64,000 nucleotides of DNA, from assembly GCA_947396885.1 (NCBI GenBank), contig OX377202.1, positions 64,762,643 to 64,826,642 on the forward strand, given 5' to 3'. This DNA comes from Heligmosomoides polygyrus polygyrus (taxonomy: Eukaryota; Nematoda; Chromadorea; Rhabditida; Heligmosomidae). The translations under genes and the position numbers were made by a program. Within the stretch, counting starts at the first letter, position 1, and the number at the start of each line of letters is the position of its first letter. Shown here piece after piece: positions 46,575-58,378 of the stretch. Below the pieces are notes generated by a model that worked only from the letters and a program-made list of their open reading frames with translations, was not told the origin of the DNA and ran no database searches.

Positions 46575-46639
46575 CCGCCTTATCTCCGCCCGTCGGTGAA
46601 CGGTTTTCTCTCGCATTACTACGCATAATTCGGCCGAGT

Positions 46640-47211
46640 CGCATGCAATTCCACTACCCCAGAGCTATCAAGGAAGAGGCGACCTTGGTTAAACAATGAA
46701 TTTAGTCTGGAACTCCATACATTTGCGGAGGACGACAAAGAAAGGGCGACGGTTAGCTGAATTCATGAACCGAATGGCAACGGCAGAAAAAGGCTGTAAC
46801 TGCTGTGCAAAAAAATGGTAAAAAACAAAATGTAAAACAAAACAAAATGGTGCTGAGGACTGAACAACGCAAGATTTATATAGCATGGAGAACCGAAGCC
46901 ATATATCCATTAGGTACTTTTCAAAGAATTATGGACAAAATGATTTTTGCAAAGGTGTGCACGACGACAAGATCCTTCATGAACATGTCTTTGGACGCCT
47001 CAAAGATTGGTATCTGGGAGTGTGATAAGCATGAGTTTTACCTGGCTGCAGTGCAAACCATCAGATTCATAAGTGAACGAGATGTTCCCCTCCTTCTCTC
47101 CCCCACCCCATTACCAAAGGATTCGCGTCGCAGAGCTCGAAGAGTAGAAAGATCCCTTTAAGGGAGGGCACATCCCAATGACAGTTTGCCCTATTATTGG
47201 CGGCTGATGTG
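46640..47211. other. No recognisable feature upstream of collagen B
   Basis: Sequence beyond the A/B identity block; it bears no resemblance to the region upstream of gene A. An open frame at 46805-47161 (+) has no recognisable domain. Confidence 0.35.
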
Positions 47212-47702
47212 TTAGTGTTTGTGGATGTTTGTGGGCGTTGCGTTTTCTTCGCTCTTAGGTGCTTGCTTATAGACCTATATATGAGGAGTGAGCATAAAAT
47301 TTGACGTCAGAAACTGCGAGGAGCAGAAGCCGAAGAGCTTCCAATTGGGGTGTAGGTGCTCCTAATCCCAGTTAGAGAACAGTCCAGACATGGGAGAAGT
47401 TAACCACGCGCCGTCGAAGGCGGAAAAACGGAACGCAATTTTGCATAAAATGAAGCGGGTACGGGCAGCTGATGAAGGATGAGCGAGATGTCTTACCATC
47501 TTCCGATCATTGTTTGGGTTCATAGTGGAGGCCATCACTCCGCCTTCATCACTCTGCACATAATGAAGGAACATTGGAAGAGAGAGGCCATGTTAGCTGG
47601 TGTTGCGTGAATAGAACACACCCAGAAGACTCACACGATTGCAGTTATTGAGTACTCTCTGAAGAGCTCCTCGTGATGGAAATGACTCATGGTCAAAATA
47701 TC
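47212..47702 (-). CDS. Candidate 3' exons of an unrecognised gene
   Basis: Three minus-strand segments fit together in phase. Exon a, 47635-47702, encodes 'YFDHESFPSRGALQRVLNNC', with acceptor 'tgccag' and donor 'gtgagt'. Exon b, 47497-47553, encodes 'SDEGGVMASTMNPNNDRKM', with acceptor 'ttatgtgcag' and donor 'gtaaga'. Exon c is tentative: 47212-47274 encodes 'VYKQAPKSEENATPTNIHKH' and a stop, after acceptor 'catatatag'. The a-b intron is 81 nt. Phases agree (a ends on a codon boundary; b is 57 nt). I do not recognise the protein. Upstream exons were not found, so this may be a gene remnant. Exon c is the weakest part. Confidence 0.33.
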
Positions 47703-49250
47703 CTGGCACAACCGTAGGGAAGAAAAACGGCAGAAAACAGCTGATAGTAATTTATTTATTATGATTTTTCAACATCGAAGAAAATGAAGGAAGAAAAGAA
47801 AATGATGGCGGCAAGTGCAGTATACGCCATTTTCGAATCAAACTAGGCTGTCTTCTGCGCTAGCTTTGAGACTTGGAAACGAAAGCGAACTCTAACAAAT
47901 CGAAATGACCTTCAGGCAGGTCAAACTGAACAGTAAATAACATGGCTAGAGTAATCTTTGGTTCTGGGAAAATTTGATATAGCTTTCCTTGATTTTTTTA
48001 GTTCACCTGCCCCAATAAGTGTAGAAATTTTGTGAAATTTTTATCTTTGGAGATAAATTAAAAATTAAAGGTTGACTTAAAGTACAGCTAAAAAGCAATC
48101 ATATAGTGCATAGTAAAAACTAGAGGATAGCGCCATGCACTCTAAATGCTCGTCGCGATTTTTATTTGATTGATGCTGTAAATGCTGTTTACATGAAGTA
48201 TCTAATGAAAATATGAGTGCTCTTTACAACTGCTTTTGTTGCATCGTTTGAAGGTGTGAAACTCTGAACGTAGAAATTTTGCTATCACCCAAATAAAAAT
48301 GGCAACGTCCTGGACGAGGGCACGGCGGAATCTCTGTTTTGGCACTACAAAATGATCGCCTTCCTGCTTTTTAAAACAAGCCTTTTTAAACCAGTAACCT
48401 TCCACAAAAAATAGAAAATTTTATGAAATTTCAAAAATGTCTTCGTTTATTTAGATGCGAATTAAAACTTCAAAACGTTATACTAAAATTTTCCTTGAAC
48501 AAAAAATTATTCTAAGATTTTAGAGAGTTTCTTGTTTAATGTAGAAGAAACTCACTTCAATTTGGAAGAGTTCACCTTGATTTCAAAAGTATTAGGCTAG
48601 CTTAGAAGAGTGCCCAGTTTGATTTGAAAAGTGTCCAGTTTGAAGGTGAAACGGTACAATTTAGACTTTCTTAGTGCGGGCATGATCAGAGAAATCCTCT
48701 CGAATAGCCACACCTGGCTTAGAGGTGATCACTGAACTTTAGTGGACTGCGATCAGGGGATACTCCAAAAAAATGCCGAAAGGATTTCCACTAAAGAAGA
48801 TACGATTCACAAGGAAGGTCAAAGAACTTCCGTGGGGATTTCCAAAGTGACCTACTGTGGGTTGTAGAGGATTGCCTGGGAAGCACCATAGTGTTTCTCA
48901 AATTTCCTGCGAGTATCCGGGTAGATCAACAAATTTCAAAAAAAACTGTAGCCTTCCAGAGTGGGCTGATAAAGCAAGAGCGTTGCCTTCTACAATACCG
49001 CCCGCGTCGCGCGGTCAAAAAGACGGTTTGCGACGAAAAAATCCGTCGCAAACCGTCGCATGCTCATAACTCCTTTAGTTTTAAGTTGTTTGAGAAACTG
49101 TTGATACCGTTCGATTCGTCTCCTCGAGATCTACACCAGCATCTATAAAACTTTACCAGACCTCCGCGTTTTCGCCGTGGGTGGCCTAAAAAATAGCTGC
49201 ATCAGGCTTTTGCGATTAGAGCACCTTATTTTCCAGGACGTGCACGTGAC
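47703..49250. other. No gene recognised
   Basis: AT-rich sequence; any upstream exons of the 47.2-47.7 kb candidate would lie here, but none is convincing. Confidence 0.35.
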
Positions 49251-49254
49251 GTGC

Positions 49255-49690
49255 AGTGTTTTCGAAGTATCTCAAGCACGGCGTACGTTGTCAGCTCTGC
49301 TCTGTTATGCCTGGAATGCTCCGAGAGTGCGCCGTGCACAATGTATATAGGATCGACCCTATCAATCGAGCGGGAGAAAGCATGCTCACTCCGCTTCTGT
49401 CTTCCCTTACTGGAAAATGTAAAGCCTTCAAGACCATTTCGAACCGTTTGGAGAATTCTATATGAAATTTCGGGCCCTCCTACTCAGTATTGTTCCAATC
49501 TGCCCCTGTGAGACTTTGGAGTGCACCGTGGACAATGCATATTGAATCGAACCTATCAACCGAATTGGCATTGACAACATGTAGAGTGAGCGTCTGGAGA
49601 ACTTTATCAGAAATTTCCAGCCGCCCTACTCGGGAATTGCTCCAATCTGTCCCGGCGGAACTTAAGTGTGCGCCGGGACAGACAGAAGAG
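49255..49690. repeat. Degenerate duplication, period about 190 bp
   Basis: 'gtgcgccgtgcacaatgtat' then 'gatcgaccctatcaa' (about 49329) recurs as 'gtgcaccgtggacaatgcat' then 'aatcgaacctatcaa' (about 49520), and a third start, 'gtgcgccgggacagac', lies at 49668. Open frames here follow the repeat and are not considered genes. Confidence 0.6.
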
Positions 49691-52149
49691 GACTTGAAAG
49701 AAAGAGAATAAGAATTGATCCTCCATTATAGCACTAGCACTATATCCTCATACAAACTCAGAGTGGTGTCTACTGGTGTGATTGTGCAAGATTACTGACA
49801 AATTTGCGCTGCGATAGGAAGGTCGGCAGCCTCCTTGCCGCAGCGCCACCTGTGTTGAGCAGAAATTAACGAAGAGATTGGTAAGAAGATAACCGTGAAC
49901 GGATGGGCGCGCAGATTCCACCTAACCTTGTAAGTCTGAGCCTATCTGTTGGTTTGCGGTTCTTTACAGCTTCCCCAATTTCTGAGCTTTTAGAAACCCT
50001 CTTAAAAACCGTTGCACGGAGTTGGACTCCATTCCACATTCGCGAACCTGTGGCTGAGGTGTTGGTCACATATCTACACATAACACAGCAGAGGGTTGCA
50101 TGGTTTCCTCTAAATAGCACTGACCAATCGAATATACTCGTTTACAGTTATTACGCCTACAGTTCTTCAGGAAGAAGAGCATCCTTCTCACATCGCGAAA
50201 AATTCTGAAGCGGAAAGGAGCAAAGGCATTCGTATTGCAACGGAATCACAGAGAGGCAGCTATTAAGAATAAAGTAAACGGAACAGGAGTTCTTACTATC
50301 TGGTCCAGATGACAGAAGCGATCACTTTCAGCCTGCATCCAAGCCATGCCCTGGAACCCAGGGCAAAGTAAACCAACTGACTTTTCCTATCGTCCATGGT
50401 TGATTGGGACTGCCTTGTGAAAAGGGTTAGGAAATTGCTCCTGTAGACTATGCTTTCTTTGGTTTAATCACTGTGCGCAGTCAGGCTTCTTCGGAGATTG
50501 AGTACATAGCACTAGCATGTTAAATTCTTCCGCGAATATAGAAGCGAATATTGTTCGTCTAATCCCTTGATTTGTTCACTAACTTCGAACACACTGAATA
50601 AAACTTGCAGATGAGGCTTCTAGAGTTTCAGAGAGACTTCTTTCAGAGAACCAATATATGAATGATTCTAAAGCATGAACGACAAATACAGCAGTGTCTC
50701 ATAAAGTAACCACCAACCAAGTAACAATGTCGCATCACACAATACCAGGCGTTGTTGGACGACAACTTAGCAGAACCTCCGGGAACAATTCGCTCACTTA
50801 AGACCTATAAATATTAAATTGGTTATGTAGTATCTTTGTATAATGCTGGTTACACTAAAGTTCCATGTGTGACTCGAAAAATAGCATTGCTACTAGTGGT
50901 TTGGAGCAGCTCGGAAACTGGTTATGTCAAAGCGACAATATTTGCGATCTGGATGTGACTCAACCTCTCATGAAGATACTAACCAGCGATAGCGGTAAAA
51001 CAAAAACGGGGAGGCTTCTATGGGAAATGTTTAAATTGGTTTAATTATTTGTTTCAGGCCCTCCCGTGGACCCAACGCCTTATGAAGGATTGCGCTCTGC
51101 CAGTGGCATTTCAATGAAAAGAAGTTGAAAATGTTGCACTAATGATCAACTGAACGAATCAACTGTAGTCGTTGAGGAACCTCGCTATCGATTTCTTAGT
51201 GCTTTCTTCCAGCTTCTTTCTCATCACTTCAGACCATCTGATGTTTATCACGCTCCTTAACCTTGCGGGTTGGAGCTGTACCTGGAAACTAAGGTGATAT
51301 CAGACCTGAGTGTGTAGCATCTCAGGTATCTCTGATCAGCACGTTCAGAAACGCAGCTATGCCGAGATGGAGGCCGTCCGCTAGTTGATTGATGTCGCTG
51401 ATAACAACAGGACTGCAATTGAGTTCCCAAGCGATTTTTTCAAGAAGGTCGCTCATTGCGATGCCTACGAACCGTTTAAAAGGATAACAATTTTCCTCGC
51501 TGCTAAAATGAAGGATCAGACTTCTAGATTTTAACTTCCATCAGCGGTGTTCCGGAGTTCAAAAAAATCACGTCTTAGGGTCTGGTGTGTCCATGTCTAC
51601 AGCATTTCTTTCAAAGCGCTCCAGTGCCGATAAGAGATTTGTAATACCGTTGTACGGCTACCGTAACGCACCAGGGTAACACACATCACGCAATGCTGTC
51701 GACAAATGCTGTTCGAGGTACAACCGGACACATCGCCGGCGATATAAACCGTGGGAATTCCTTATGTTCGCTGTCCAGTAATGTAGTGCATCCACTAGAA
51801 AGTGGTATTATCACATTCTGTGGAAAACACGCAGCAAGAATACGTTTGGCGCCATAGAAAACGATCGGTCGGCACTGGGTAGTACCCGGTGCTTGCAGGT
51901 GTGTTGATTTTCACTTGACAAGCTTTGGACTTCTACATAGTCTTGATACTTTTGCATTAATCTCTTTTCCCTCACTCTCTATCACGGCAGAGGTTCCTGT
52001 GCTTTTACCGAAACAAAAAAGTGAGAAACAGCAATAGGGCGCACAAGTCGCTGACGAATCCATTTTGCGCTTTTGCCTAGTTGCCTCAACGGCTCTCTTA
52101 GGCGTATGTTACGCTTCGGTGACGCGTCGCTGATGCTGCGACCCGTTCC
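49691..52149. other. No gene recognised
   Basis: About 2.5 kb with no coding sequence, RNA gene or repeat ends that I can support. Confidence 0.35.
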
Positions 52150-53330
52150 CCTTATTTTTTCAAAGCTTCAAGAACCAATTTCTAAAAAAGGGGTCTATCT
52201 ACGCAGCGGAGGGGTCGATTTTGAAGCGGAAAAATGAAGTGACTTTAAAAAAGATCATAACTCGTTAAGTTTCTCGAATTTTTAAAATTTTATAGCTCTT
52301 CACAAACGAGAAGAAAAGCGCTTTTTCGCCGTAAAGGAATCGATTTCTAAAAAAGGGGTAATCATGCGCGGCGGGGGAGTTCGATTTTCGGCACGTATTT
52401 TCGCGAAATCGAACAGAAATCGAACCCTCCGTCGCGAAGAACCTTTTTTTTTTGAAATTGGTTCTCACACAGTGGGAAAGCGCTTTTCCTTTGGTTTTTA
52501 TTATAAAAAGCTAAGTCGATTCAACCTGTTCCAACCAGAAGGTCATTTTTTTACTGTGCGTTGATTAGAAATTAAGACTTTTAGTGAAAAAAATTTTAAC
52601 TGCATAGGTGGTCTTTTTTAGGTACATAGAATTTTTTTTAGGAAAAACGAAAAATTTGAATACGATTCGCCCTAACCATATCGAAAATCGCTGCAAAGAA
52701 CCTTGGTTTTTTACTGTACAATAATCACGACCTAAAATTTTATGCGGCACAGTTTCACTCTGTGATGCTCTTTCCTTCAGAAGGTAGAAAATTTTCTCCG
52801 AAAGATGTCCATCCTTCAGTTGCGATCGATGATATCAGAAAACGCAGTAGCCGCACGTATGCCGCCACAACTCGGAGATTTTGGGCCTCTGAAAAATACA
52901 CAAAGCGTTAATAAATGTGGATTCTAGCTTCTAAAAAACAGAAAACAGCTTCCATGTGACTAGGGGGGCAGGCGATATTTTGCGGCAAATCATGCAAAAT
53001 CGGGACGCCTGATCACATAGGTCGTTTCAGAAAAACATAGTCTTATCACTGTGCGTCAGACGGGATTAAGATTCTATAGAGTACGATTTCACTTTCTGAT
53101 GCTGCTCCCTGCAGAAGAGAGAAAATTATTTTTGTAGCAAGTACATCCTTCGCTTATATTCCATCATCGATTCGAAGAACAGTTCAAAAATCTTGCAAGG
53201 AAAGCACTTAGGCCGTTCTCAGTAAACACTTGAAATTTTACAGAGTGCAATTTTGGAAGTAGATGTCGCTAAGAATGCGGGCAGAAAATCTATATTTTTC
53301 GCCTTCTGAGAAGTGACTGAATTAAGGCTG
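52150..53330. repeat. Half copy of the 1-3.7 kb foldback family
   Basis: Colinear with the right half of the first element: unit boxes at 52190-52450 ('ataactcgttaagtt', 'ttcgattttcggcacgtatt'), then 'cgccctaaccatatcgaaaatcgc' (52670-52690 versus 3032-3055), 'cgatgatatcag' (52827), and 'ttctgatgctgctccctgcag' (53094 versus 3468). There is no mirrored left half, so either it was lost or this is an independent derivative. Confidence 0.75.
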
Positions 53331-53924
53331 AGCTTTGCACAAAATTCGGAGTTGATTTTAACTTACAAACTTGGGAAATCGTAAAGACAGCGAGAATTCG
53401 GTTGCAGAGCGAAAAATACATGCTGCTTTATATGTTTGTGTACATCAGTACAAGCACCATATTTCCAGTACATGACCTTCCCATTGCTGCGAATGTTCTC
53501 CTATTTTGCGACACTCACTAATGTTATCGAAGGACTGCACCCTCCCGCTGTTCCCCACAGAGTTAATAAAAGTTAAGGTTTTAAATAAATAAGCAGGATT
53601 CCATTGTTTAAAAACAGCACAAAATCTACATACAATTTCTACGAAGTTTAGGTCTACGCGTCCACTTTGTTTTCCCAGAATCTCTAAAAACTCTTTTTGC
53701 GGATCTGTCTATTGATAGCTGAGTGACGGAGTAGAAGAAGGAAGCCGGCTCTTACTGCTGGCTCTCAGTTAGCGTTCTGTGAGTCAAGATGCCGTCTTAC
53801 GAGGTGTCAAGCTTTCCTGTCGCTGACCTTCGCAGGTTTCGACGAGGAAATCGAATTTGCCAAACCGAAATGCGGCAGTAATGCGATAGTCGCAGTGTTC
53901 GTGGGCGGGGAATGCGGCCAATCG
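53331..53924. other. Upstream region of collagen C
   Basis: No gene recognised. A 'gtgggcgggg' box lies at about 53901. No further regulatory site is claimed. Confidence 0.35.
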
Positions 53925-53931
53925 TATAAAA
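53925..53931 (+). promoter_or_regulatory. TATA box of collagen C
   Basis: TATAAAA, 28 nt before the ATG at 53959, with a 'gggcgg' box upstream as in genes A and B, although the surrounding sequence differs. Confidence 0.75.
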
Positions 53932-53958
53932 GCGGCGGTGTTCGACGGAAGCACAAGC

Positions 53959-54902
53959 ATGACTGGCGACGTCAAGCAGTGGGAGTCCGAGGCGTTATCG
54001 CTGAGGAGAATCGCCTTCTTCGGCGTGGCCATCTCCACGATGGCCACCCTCGCCTGTGTGATCTCCGTGCCTATGCTGTACAACTACATGCAGCAAATGC
54101 AATCGGTCATGCAGAATGAGGTCGACTTCTGCAAGTCGCGCTCCGGAAACATCTGGAGGGAGGTCACTCGCACTCAGGTACTACTTGTGTCCCTTTCTTT
54201 CCTTCCCATTAATTTAGTTGGTTTCTAATTAATAACACCCTCCGTTTTCAGGTGCTTTCAAAGTCGACCGAAGCGTCCATCAGGACAGCCCGTCAGGCTG
54301 GCGGTGGTGGCTGCTGCGGATGCGGAGTCTCACCAGCTGGACCACCTGGACCACCCGGACAAGATGGAGCCCCAGGACAGGATGGAGCTCCTGGAGGCCC
54401 TGGAAAGGACGGACCCGATGGACCAGAAGCCACGCCCGGCCCACAAGTCGAACCATGCTTCGACTGTCCTGCTGGCCCACCGGGACCACCTGGAAACCCA
54501 GGAGGCGCTGGAACTCCTGGAAATCCAGGATCGGATGGACAGCCGGGAGGAGCCGGAAACCCAGGAGCTGCTGGAGGACCCGGACCAATGGGACCACCCG
54601 GTAGCGACGGTCAGCCAGGAAACGCAGGAGCTCCAGGAGCCCCCGGACAAGTCCGACAGGTTCCCGGCACAGCTGGACCACCTGGACCACCTGGACCACA
54701 AGGACCACCCGGACCTGACGGAAACCCTGGATCTCCAGGAAACCCAGGACAAGACGGCGGACCTGGAGCGCCAGGAGATGACGGTAAGCCCGGAGGCCCA
54801 GGAAACGATGGAGGTCCCGGAGAGGACGGATCAGATGGAGAACCAGGAGGCTCAGGAGGTTGCGACCATTGCCCTCCTCCTCGAACTGCTCCAGGGTATT
54901 AA
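53959..54902 (+). CDS. Cuticle collagen C (two exons, 289 aa)
   Basis: Exon 1 is 53959-54177, the intron 54178-54251 (74 bp), and exon 2 is 54252-54902. Same architecture as genes A and B: N-terminal hydrophobic block, RTAR cleavage site, CC-x-C, Gly-X-Y blocks with CFDC and GQVRQVPG breaks, [13 protein letters not shown] end. Exon 1 and the intron are clearly diverged from A/B (for example [18 protein letters not shown] against [18 protein letters not shown], and VLSKSTEAS against VLAKVTEGS). From the CCGCG motif onward the protein is the same, with few synonymous changes. The 3' flank closely matches gene A. This is a functional-looking cuticle collagen. Confidence 0.95.
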
Positions 54903-55330
54903 TCTCCTCTGGGCTTGTTCATTTCTCAGGAGATGGAATATCGAACAGAGTAGTTTCGAAAATAAAGAGATTCTCATTCATCGGTGTATGTTCAGTCACA
55001 TTGCGATTCAAGAGTGTTTCAACTCCTAAACTACACATTATCCAGTCGAGCAGATTGGAAGTTAATTTTAAAATGGAGACTCTTCTAGCTTTCTTCAAAA
55101 ATCTGCTGTTGCTAGATGCAAATAGAGCAGTGAGACTAGATTCAAGGAATGCAACAACTGAAAACTCTCCTAGCTAGCATTTTGCCAAGCATTTAAGCCT
55201 AGGAGCGATAAAATTTTGAATTTTCATCTACAAAAAATACAGATCCGAAAGGTTCAGCCATAATTTTGCTTTATTTCGTGTTGAGCGAGCGACATTTATA
55301 AAAACCATTTCTTCTTGGAAAGCGGGGTTG
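54903..55330 (+). other. 3' UTR and flank of collagen C, shared with A
   Basis: AATAAA at 54961-54966. Matches 22165-22592 almost base for base and ends at the same point, 'aaagcggggttg'. Confidence 0.85.
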
Positions 55331-55994
55331 CTACCAACGAATTCAATGTAGTTGCACTAATAAACATTACGAGTCTAGTATTTGCAAGCTTCCACTGCAC
55401 ATTCTTTTCCAGATAGTGGCATTTCATGTGGCGATGATGCGAAGCATTTATTTTAGAGGAACAGAAGATATTAGGATTAGTACGCGTACTTTTAGAAGAC
55501 AACACCTCATCCTTAGCAGTCCGTATGTCATTTCTCGGCATGTGCTATTATGCATGCGAACTAACAAGACGATATGTTGTTTGCTTCAGTGATGCCCAAC
55601 ACAAACCGATTGGATCTTGTAGATGTCCGCCTTGTTTTTACACCTCTTCCCCAAGAACTCTATAATTTATTTTTATCCATCCAAAAAAAGCATAAAAAGC
55701 TTTTAGTTGGGACAGAGCTTGGCCCACTGGAAAATATAGGTAATAATTTTGTGAAGCAAAGGGCCCCACTCTATTTCAGTTTGATAGGGCAACGTTTTGA
55801 AAACATAAAAATGTCATACTACGGTAAGGTACAATGTCTAATTCTGCTTTCTGGGCAGCGATGCTACGCTTTACACCACCGACACTGTTTGAACGCACGT
55901 AACATCCACGATGTCCTCGAGGTCGGTCAGCCCGTGATGTCGGGCTGGGCCGACCGCTGATATCAGCATGGAACCGTTAAACACTTTACTAGTA
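55331..55994. other. No gene recognised
   Basis: An open frame at 55574-55960 (+, 128 codons) lacks a recognisable domain and splice context; treated as unassigned. Confidence 0.3.
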
Positions 55995-56189
55995 ACAATG
56001 TTTTAACACATTTGCCTGGAGCGGCTGGTAGAGAGGTCCTATGTTGGTAGCATCGCTGCCTGGAAAGCAGAAGGTGTGTCGAGTTCGAGTCCCACCCGGC
56101 GCAAAAGTTTTGATCTAGCAAAACATCCTGTAACAACATATAGACTCTCTACCAGCCGGTCCATGCTTAAGCAAGTGTTAAAACAATGT
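55995..56189 (+). mobile_element. 195-bp inverted-repeat element with tRNA-like core
   Basis: Terminal parts 'acaatgttttaacacattt' and 'ggctggtagagag' (55995-56039) are mirrored by 'ctctctaccagccggtcc' and 'gtgttaaaacaatgt' (56145-56189). The core looks like a tRNA gene on the plus strand: A-box-like 'tggtagcatcg' (56045), stem CTGC/GCAG with loop CTGGAAA giving a Ser-type GGA anticodon (56056-56070), and B-box-like GTTCGAGTCC (56083). The T-stem pairs poorly and the acceptor stem is unclear. It could be a MITE that captured a tRNA relic, or a SINE with flanking inverted repeats. Confidence 0.6.
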
Positions 56190-57253
56190 CTAAATGTGTC
56201 TGAAAGTCTCGAAGCTTTACGATGTCTTCAGTATTCTTTACGTAGCTAAGAAGCGTTCACTTTTGTTGAAGAGATGTTCTATGCAAAGCCTGTTCACAGC
56301 ACTAATGAGATTTCCACAGTGCTGCAATACTTACCATAAAGATTGGAAAAAGGGCGCGTTAACCACGTTTTTTTTGTTCCTTTGTCATAACTCCATTCAA
56401 TTTTATCCTTTCGTAGAAATTTTTCCAGAAATCAGATCAGATTTTAAAGGGATATTTAACGGCCTGAATTATTTTTGTTCTACCTAAATTTTGAGCACTC
56501 ATTTTTCCGAAGTACCAGAGGGCAATCGTAAACTGTGTCTTCGCTAATTACACCCTATAGACATCGCTGCACCCAAATCTGAGAATGAACCGGCTGTTTT
56601 GACAGTGACCACTTCCTTTAGAAATTCGTTGGATGCTACAAGTATGCTATCGTGACGCAACACGATTTCTCTCGGGGTTCTGTGAGCAGACGCTGGCATT
56701 TTGCTTTATCTAACATTCCATCTCCGAAGCGTCTGCTCGCAGAAGCCCGGGAGGCGGAGTTGGATGCCGTCTGTCTGCCGCGATCGGCAGAGTCTTGGTT
56801 TTTTCCTTAGAATTTCATTATTTCTCTATTTTTGGTTCTCTGATAATTCCATTTTATTCACTAATTCTATATCTACTTCGATTGTTGGGTCTGGGTTCCT
56901 CATCACACTCTTTAAGGGATAACACGCAGAAACACGCTTTGCACGTAGAAAAATTCCCTAGGTTTTTCTCAACGTCATAAAGTCGCCTTCTCATATTGTT
57001 ATTCGCTAAATAAATTGATAAAGTTGGTTTAATTACCCAAGTTTGAGATTGCGTCAAGTGGTCAAATAAATTTTGGTGACGAACTGTGGTTGGTAACCGT
57101 GGAATCGTTGTCGATCGAGTTACTGGTATTCACTGAACCACCGCAACTCTTAAATGGTGCATCGGCCGGGAAAAACGACGGACCTTCCTTCCAGAAGCTG
57201 AATAGTAATGTTCAAATGCATTGCTCTCCAGCCTGTACAGGAATGACCGTCGT
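56190..57253. other. No gene recognised
   Basis: Sequence between the MITE-like element and the 3' end of the intact LINE; small chance frames only. Confidence 0.35.
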
Positions 57254-58378
57254 TTATTTATTTATTTATTATATACGTCCTAGGACGCGCTCAAAACAGA
57301 GTACCAAGCATAGTGGACATACACTGGCAAAGGGTAAAAACCTAGAAGAAAAAAAAACTAATACACAAAAAAAACTTTAAAAATGATCGATAAAAAAGCC
57401 ATCAAAGGATAAGATCACACAAAACCATCCATCAGTTATATAAGGAAGACAAACACAAGCCGCTAGGAGGAAACTGGAAGTAGAGGAGTCCAGAGTGGTC
57501 TCACTATGGTATTGGCATTTGTGAAAGCCATGAGACTTGGGTCAAAACTAACAACTTAGTCGTCTAAAATTTGGTATCCCTGCTGCACCAAACACAGTCC
57601 ACTTTACAAAAAAATATCTATTGCACCCAAAGTTGAAGAAAATCCAAAAGAATTAAACGGAGGGGCTGGCACCTTGCTTTGCCGAAAGACTAGCCCAGCA
57701 CTTGGGTGTTCGGCAAAGAAAAAAAATTCCCATGCTCAAAAAAAGCGCGAAAGGCAAAAATCCTGCCGTAAAGACATATGGCTTGTGTGCTAAGAATGCG
57801 CTACGTCTACGACCTTTATGCGCACGATCCCAGGGCGGGCCCTGTATCTCAAAGGCCTCTTTAAACTGGTACGCACCCTAGGCGATGGCATAGAAGGGAG
57901 GACACGCATGTTTGAATACATATGTCAGTACGGAGAAAACTTCAGCCTTAAAAGGTATATGTAAAAAAAGAAAAATAGCTCTCCAAATAGGTGATCATTT
58001 AGCCTTGCGGTATACTACTATACCCACCACCCTCGTGAAAGGCAAGCTAGTCGGCAAGACAAAGAAAAGTGCAGATATCAAATTTTGGTAATTTTTTAGG
58101 TAGAAAAACGTGTATAGGAGAAAGTAGAAAGGGCAGAGATAGAGGATCTGTGGATGACTGAATAAGACTAGCAGCAGGATAAAAAAAAGAATGTGTTGGC
58201 TTTGCATATTGTGATTTGTATTTGAACTTAGTAAGACCATAGAGGACTACTCGTTAAACAAATGAGTAAACAACAATCAGAATAGAGAACTGCCAACGTA
58301 AATTGTATAAAGGCAAAGAAAATGTCCAAGAGTAGACTATGGACTAACCGACGAGAAACTAGCCACCTATTCTTTTTG

